Position numbers and translations under genes: made by a program
Source of the DNA: Thermofilaceae archaeon
GTDB taxonomy: Archaea; Thermoproteota; Thermoprotei; Thermofilales; B69-G16
DNA length: 9,449 bases
NCBI GenBank assembly: GCA_027017165.1
Contig: JALURF010000125.1
Location: 498 to 9,946 of the forward strand
Reading direction: 5' to 3'
Shown here: one piece after another, positions 6,111 to 9,449 of the stretch
How positions within the stretch are numbered: the first letter of the stretch is position 1
How the letters are laid out: each line of letters opens with the position of its first letter
The notes under the pieces: model-generated
What the model was told of the DNA's origin: nothing
Seen by the model: the letters and a program-made list of their open reading frames with translations, nothing else
The model's database searches: none

Positions 6111-6926
6111 ATGCTGGACGTATTTACCTATAGCTTTATGATAAAAGCTCTAATAGCCTCTATACTGGCGGCGGTTCTCTCGGCCGTCATAGGCTCATTT
6201 ACCGTTTTGAGAAATCTTTCCACTATGGGAGCGGCTATAGCCCACGCGAGCTTAGCCGGAGCTCTCATAGCATTTTCCCTAGGCATCGAGCCGACTATCG
6301 GAGCGGCTTTTCTCAGCGTACTCTTCGCGCTGATAGCGGCTTACAGCGGCGAAAAAAGCGGAGAGAAAATGGATATAGTTCTAGGAGTGACTTTCGGCTT
6401 CTCAGCGGCTATCGCGGCCTTAATGTTATCCTTAACTAGAGAGTATACCGTAGCCGCATATTCGTATCTAATAGGGGAGGTACTCGGAGTTACTGATGAC
6501 GAGCTTTTACTATTAGGAGTTTTCGCCTTTTCATCTTTAACGCTTGTCCTGCTATTTTATAAAGAGTTTAAATTTTTAACTTTCGATAAAGAAGCGGCCG
6601 AAGCTATGGGGGTAAACACGAAACTCTTTCATTACCTAATGATTGTGCTTATAGCTGTAGCTACAGTCGTAGAGCTTAAAGTTGTAGGATCTATTCTGGC
6701 GGTTGTATTCTTAGTGGCCCCGGCAGCGGCTGCTCTAGAATTTTCTCATAGCTTGGAGAAGATGGTCCTGTTATCTATACTGTTTGCGTCACTATCTGCA
6801 ATCCTGGGAGTTTTGATCTCTGTGATTTTCAACTTGCCGACAAGCCCAACTATAGGGATTCTAGCGGCGGGTCTATACTTGTTATCGCTGATACTATCTC
6901 CTAAGAAAAAATGTTGTAAAATTTAG
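6111..6926 (+). CDS. znuB: Zinc ABC transporter permease (ZnuB-like, ABC-3 family)
   Basis: The protein has 271 residues from ATG 6111 (274 if GTG 6102 is used). It is almost wholly hydrophobic, with eight or nine predicted membrane helices, as in the ABC-3 family of zinc/manganese permeases. Family marks include the first-helix segment SFTVLRNLSTMGAAIAHAS with the conserved S-MG-AI-HASLAG pattern, the EAAEAMGV coupling segment (about residues 161-168) that contacts the ATPase, the KVVGSILAV-FLVAPAA helix, and LPTSPTIGIL near the end (close to the family lPtGp). Two dimerised copies would form the zinc channel. The tail KKKCCKI carries two adjacent cysteines on the cytoplasmic side, an unusual small detail without an assigned role. 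It is the last gene of the metal operon. Its stop overlaps the convergent V4R gene by 4 nt. Confidence 0.92.
   Translation: MLDVFTYSFMIKALIASILAAVLSAVIGSFTVLRNLSTMGAAIAHASLAGALIAFSLGIEPTIGAAFLSVLFALIAAYSGEKSGEKMDIVLGVTFGFSAAIAALMLSLTREYTVAAYSYLIGEVLGVTDDELLLLGVFAFSSLTLVLLFYKEFKFLTFDKEAAEAMGVNTKLFHYLMIVLIAVATVVELKVVGSILAVVFLVAPAAAALEFSHSLEKMVLLSILFASLSAILGVLISVIFNLPTSPTIGILAAGLYLLSLILSPKKKCCKI
6906..6911 (-). terminator. Possible T-tract terminator for the minus-strand operon
   Basis: Six A on the plus strand read as six T on the minus strand, 11 nt past the stop of the V4R gene. Archaeal RNA polymerase terminates at such T tracts. It lies inside the coding end of the permease gene. Confidence 0.4.
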
Positions 6927-7600
6927 AGGATTTTTCTCCTAACCTCAAAAGAGAACTCCGGTTCTATAGACTTAAATAAGTCGGGATATTTTTCCCTAGC
7001 CTTTTTCAATAGTTCTTTCTGTTCTTCCTCTTCTACACGTGGAAAATCTACTATCCAAAACTCGCACGTATCGTCTCCAGCGGCCCTACACTTAATTTCT
7101 CTAACTATAGCGAATCTCTCAGTGTCTAGTTTTTTAGCCGTATAAAGTATTACCTGGCTGGTTTGATAAGCGCCCTCATAAGCTCCCGCAGGGTAAGCGC
7201 ATATAGGTTTCTTAATAGGCAGTCTAACACCTCTACACCATGGGCAGTCATCGTCCCAGAATTTAGCTATAAAAACTCTATACCCATTCCAGACCTCCCA
7301 GCCCGAATCAGTCCCCGTGGGTATCCGTCCGGCAAAGGTATACCATGCGACTTTAGCTATAATCTCCGTTTCTTCAAAGGGTTTAATTTTCTCAATATCC
7401 TTTGTTAACGTCAACATATACTCATGCCCCATTGAAAAACCCCAAGTGAAGACACGCTTTATAGCTTCTTCATATCCCATCAAATCCATTAACTCTCTAA
7501 GGGCTGAGATATAGAGAGTTCTGATGGTGAAAATATTTGCTGTCTCACTTCCTAGGTGTTTTCTAGCTCTGGCCAACAACATGGCTAAGAATTCTTTCAT
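6923..7600 (-). CDS. V4R-domain protein (Bet3/4-vinyl-reductase-like small-molecule-binding fold)
   Basis: This 225-residue protein ends in a V4R (4-vinyl reductase) domain. Its signature is C171-RAAGDD-T-C179-EFWIV, the C-x-x-x-G-x-x-x-C-x-F pattern, preceded by C134-AYPAGAYEGAY. The N-terminal half is helical, with MGHEYML (57-63) in the place where V4R/Bet3-like proteins pack against the core. A cysteine cluster C119-P-W-C122, after three Asp, plus C134, C171 and C179 could hold a metal. The family has been proposed as the ancestor of the eukaryotic TRAPP subunit Bet3, and many members are thought to bind hydrophobic or small ligands; few have a known function. It is not a bacteriochlorophyll enzyme here. 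The acidic/lysine-rich tail (186-204) may be a short helix. It lies 7 nt after the GTPase gene on the same transcript; AGGGT at 7610-7614 is a weak ribosome site. Confidence 0.82.
   Translation of the reverse strand: MKEFLAMLLARARKHLGSETANIFTIRTLYISALRELMDLMGYEEAIKRVFTWGFSMGHEYMLTLTKDIEKIKPFEETEIIAKVAWYTFAGRIPTGTDSGWEVWNGYRVFIAKFWDDDCPWCRGVRLPIKKPICAYPAGAYEGAYQTSQVILYTAKKLDTERFAIVREIKCRAAGDDTCEFWIVDFPRVEEEEQKELLKKAREKYPDLFKSIEPEFSFEVRRKIL
6931..6935 (+). terminator. Possible T-tract terminator for the zinc operon
   Basis: TTTTTCTC starts 4 nt after the permease stop, flanked by a 4-bp AGGA/TCCT inverted repeat (6927-6930 and 6937-6940). It lies inside the 3' end of the convergent V4R gene. 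Confidence 0.4.
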
Positions 7601-7607
7601 GGGAGAT

Positions 7608-8339
7608 CTACCCTATTATAACTTGTAAATCCTTTATTTTACCTTTCGCGTGTAATCTTTTAAGGAATATCAGTAGAGTGTGTGGTTCCAAGTTTAATAT
7701 CTTCGCTATTTCACGAGCTCCCTTAGCTCCATCTACTAGCTTAAGAATCTCAATCTCTATCTCTGAAAGTCCTTCAAGAGAGGGTCTTACATCTAAGGGA
7801 ATAGGAAGATAATCTATATGTATGGCTTCTTCTTCAACTCTTTTTACAGCTTCTTCTCTTACTTCTCTTTTAACCGGTATTGCCAGTTTCTCCGTCAATT
7901 CTTTTATTCCATCCCCAGTCTTCGCCGAAACTACCAGAATTTCTGTATTAAAACTCCTAGATAGGATATTCAACTCCTCCTCGCTTACTTTTCTTTCTAG
8001 GTCGGATTTATTGCCTATAAGTAGAATATCCACTCCAGGAGGAATGAGAGAGTACCACTTATTCACATTAGAGAGGGTATCAGGGTTTGAAAGATCAAAT
8101 ATTAAAAATGCCTTTTCAATCCTCCACATCTTAGCGCTGTGCACGAGGACATCTACAATCTCCGGCTCCCCTCTAATCTCTCTAGCGTAAAGATTTTCTT
8201 CCACCTTATAATCTCTGAAAAAACGTGGTTCGCTATAGTCTACTTCTACTTCTGGGAAAAGTGCTTTAATAAGAGACGATTTTCCTACCCCCTTATCTCC
8301 GACGAAGACGAAGAGCTTCCTTCTAGAAATTAAGCTCAA
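7608..8339 (-). CDS. Ras-like small GTPase with degenerate switch regions fused to a C-terminal winged helix
   Basis: Of 243 residues, about 1-155 form a Ras-superfamily G domain: P-loop G14-DKGVGK-SS22 (G1), N110-KSD113 (G4, guanine specificity) and S138-AK140 (G5), with the FLIFDLSNPDTL strand and helix (78-89) typical of Ras/Rab relatives. The G3 motif DxxGQ is absent: the corresponding region reads IVDVLVHSAKMWR (61-73). No clear switch I threonine is seen in residues 31-50. Nucleotide binding is therefore likely, but hydrolysis and switching may be unusual. After a charged linker (156-175), residues about 188-243 form a predicted winged helix (LSEIEIEILKLV, AREIAKIL, TLLIFLKRLHAKGKI), probably for protein or DNA contact. 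The start is TTG 8339 with GAGGTG 5 nt upstream. It lies 2 nt after the reductase gene and 7 nt before the V4R gene. Confidence 0.8.
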   Translation of the reverse strand: MSLISRRKLFVFVGDKGVGKSSLIKALFPEVEVDYSEPRFFRDYKVEENLYAREIRGEPEIVDVLVHSAKMWRIEKAFLIFDLSNPDTLSNVNKWYSLIPPGVDILLIGNKSDLERKVSEEELNILSRSFNTEILVVSAKTGDGIKELTEKLAIPVKREVREEAVKRVEEEAIHIDYLPIPLDVRPSLEGLSEIEIEILKLVDGAKGAREIAKILNLEPHTLLIFLKRLHAKGKIKDLQVIIG

Positions 8340-8341
8340 GT

Positions 8342-9449
8342 TTACACCTCATATTCTACTTTCATCGGGGCTCTTATAGATTTTAATGCTAGAGGCAATA
8401 AGCTTAATCCGCTTATCCGTTCATACAATCTCTTAGCGACAGTATTGTCGTAATGAGAGATCAGATAGCCCAGCCTTCTGGCACCTTCCTCATCTGTCAT
8501 TAAAACTCTAACACCCATTTCCATCATAAACTCGGACTTGTAGAGCATAGCGGCTATCTTCTTGCCATAGTAGAACATATCTTCTCCGAACTCTTTCCAC
8601 CATAAATCTTCGTATTTTTTCAATATTCCTGGATTTTCACCGTCCAAAGCTTTTTTAATAACCTCAGCCGCTAAAGCAGCTCCATAAACAGCGCCATATA
8701 ACCCTTCACCGGTGACCGGGTGCACAAAGCCAGCAGCATCTCCTACGGCCAGTAACCGGTATTCTATAGAATAGGTTTTCTTCCTCGGCACATCGCCAAA
8801 AGGTATCAACCACGCCCTATCATAGTCCACCTTTAAATCCTCAGGCAAAACCCTAGCTTTCTTTGCTCTTTCTATAAAATCTCGAAATAGTCTTTTATGG
8901 TTTTTGAAATACTTTAAATTGGTCCCTATCCCTATATTCAAATACTCCTTTTTCGGGAAAACCCATCCATAACCCGTGGGCGCAGCCCCGAAAAATAGGA
9001 ATATAGGTTTAGCCATTCTATCGCTCCAAAGCTTAAAGACCTTCTCCATATCGTATGGATACTCAGTACCCCAACAGGCTCCCAGTTGTTCAACCTTGAG
9101 AGGAGGCAAGCCTACCTTCTCTCCAAGTCTATCTTGAACTCCATTTGCTAATATAGCATATCTAGCTTCATATTTATCGCCATCCAGAGTTTCAACAATA
9201 ACGCCTTCATCGGCTTTTTCTATGTGAATGGCTGTTTTCCCCTCTTTCAACTCGGCTCCTTCAGACTCTGCAATCTCCATAAGCTTTCCATCGAAAACCG
9301 AACGCCTAACCAAGCCGCCGTATTCTCTGAGTTTTTCACTATATCTTATTATTAGCTCTCTACCTTTAGGGGAGAAAACTATAAAACCGTCTATTTTAAG
9401 CTCTATGGTCTCGCTAATCTCCTTAGAGACACGTTCTCTCAAAAACTTT
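8342..9449 (-). CDS. Geranylgeranyl reductase-family flavoprotein (5' end outside window)
   Basis: This is the C-terminal part, about 368 residues, of an FAD-dependent reductase of the geranylgeranyl reductase (GGR) family. The reading frame is open to the window edge (residues K-F precede the TTG at 9442), so that TTG is probably internal. The missing first part, perhaps 45-60 residues, should hold the N-terminal GxGxxG Rossmann motif. Seen are RRSVFDGKL (46-54, counted from the 9442 codon), the GYGWVFP motif (157-163; family PxxYxWxFP), and the second FAD motif VGDAAGFVHPVTGEGL (233-248). In archaea these enzymes reduce the double bonds of geranylgeranyl chains in membrane ether lipids or prenyl intermediates; other members act on different isoprenoids. 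Which substrate applies here is not clear. It leads the visible minus-strand operon with the GTPase and V4R genes. Confidence 0.85.
   Translation of the reverse strand, partial: KFLRERVSKEISETIELKIDGFIVFSPKGRELIIRYSEKLREYGGLVRRSVFDGKLMEIAESEGAELKEGKTAIHIEKADEGVIVETLDGDKYEARYAILANGVQDRLGEKVGLPPLKVEQLGACWGTEYPYDMEKVFKLWSDRMAKPIFLFFGAAPTGYGWVFPKKEYLNIGIGTNLKYFKNHKRLFRDFIERAKKARVLPEDLKVDYDRAWLIPFGDVPRKKTYSIEYRLLAVGDAAGFVHPVTGEGLYGAVYGAALAAEVIKKALDGENPGILKKYEDLWWKEFGEDMFYYGKKIAAMLYKSEFMMEMGVRVLMTDEEGARRLGYLISHYDNTVAKRLYERISGLSLLPLALKSIRAPMKVEYEV
8345..8350 (-). promoter_or_regulatory. Ribosome binding site GAGGTG for the GTPase TTG start
   Basis: On the minus strand GAGGTG forms the last two codons of the reductase gene and sits 5 nt before TTG 8339. 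It decides this non-ATG start, since the G1 motif is only 13 residues inside. Confidence 0.75.

Noticed and set aside
6102..6113. GTG 6102 as permease start
   Set aside because: It is part of the AGGTG ribosome site that is spaced 6 nt from ATG 6111, and no other site lies suitably upstream of it.
4331..6926. ABC operon as a manganese or iron importer
   Set aside because: The third ligand of the binding protein is His (H187) where Mn/Fe-type proteins usually have Glu, so zinc fits best; the call remains an inference.
6923..7600. V4R protein as a bacteriochlorophyll (BchJ-type) 4-vinyl reductase
   Set aside because: The domain name comes from that pathway, but no other chlorophyll gene is present; the nearby GGR-family protein is better explained by archaeal isoprenoid or lipid metabolism.
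7822..8190. Open frame of about 122 codons on the plus strand inside the GTPase gene
   Set aside because: It is antisense to a gene with clear G1, G4 and G5 motifs, its translation is Ser/Thr/Arg-rich without domain features, and it has no promoter or ribosome site that I can see.
1..9449. CRISPR array, insertion sequence or integration site
   Set aside because: I found no regularly spaced repeats, transposase-like proteins or terminal inverted repeats; the window is almost fully coding with uniform base composition.

Overview
The window looks like a piece of a thermophilic archaeal chromosome. The supporting signs are GGTGA/GGAGGTGA ribosome binding sites, an archaeal BRE/TATA promoter, frequent TTG starts (four of the nine genes whose start lies in the window), Lys/Glu/Ile/Val-rich proteins with AGA/AGG arginine codons, very tight gene packing, and a geranylgeranyl reductase-family flavoprotein of the type used to saturate archaeal isoprenoid lipids. 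The gene mix (CYTH protein, MDP-1-like HAD phosphatase, Ras-like GTPase with V4R protein) fits the TACK/Thermoproteota side better than halophiles or methanogens, but the lineage cannot be fixed from this sequence. There are ten protein genes (nine complete, one cut by the window edge). I see no RNA genes, mobile elements or CRISPR arrays. The only real gap between genes is about 61 bp.

Region 1 (1-3850, plus strand) is a compact run of five genes with gaps of 9-12 nt and one 8-nt overlap: a CYTH-domain protein (class IV adenylate cyclase/triphosphatase type), an unrecognised membrane-anchored protein with possible small beta-barrels, a 12-helix MFS transporter, a HIT-family nucleotide hydrolase and an MDP-1-like HAD phosphatase. 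Three of the five act on phosphate esters or nucleotides, but no single pathway is evident.

Region 2 (3851-6926, plus strand) is a metal-homeostasis operon. It has a clear BRE/TATA promoter with a DtxR/IdeR-like operator core just downstream. A DtxR/MntR-family repressor follows, then zinc-type ABC uptake genes in the order binding protein, ATPase, permease (ZnuA-ZnuC-ZnuB). The first two junctions are 4-nt ATGA overlaps, so the repressor probably controls its own transcription and that of the transporter. The three histidine ligands of the binding protein suggest zinc. The repressor lacks several of the usual family metal ligands.

Region 3 (6923-9449, minus strand) converges on the zinc operon with a 4-nt overlap of stop codons. 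Read from right to left it holds a geranylgeranyl reductase-family flavoprotein (5' end outside the window), a Ras-like GTPase with degenerate switch regions fused to a predicted winged helix, and a V4R-domain protein, with 2- and 7-nt gaps. V4R is the proposed prokaryotic ancestor of the Bet3 core of the eukaryotic TRAPP complex, which activates Rab GTPases. A small GTPase, a V4R protein and an isoprenoid-lipid enzyme in one operon is the most intriguing part of this window.
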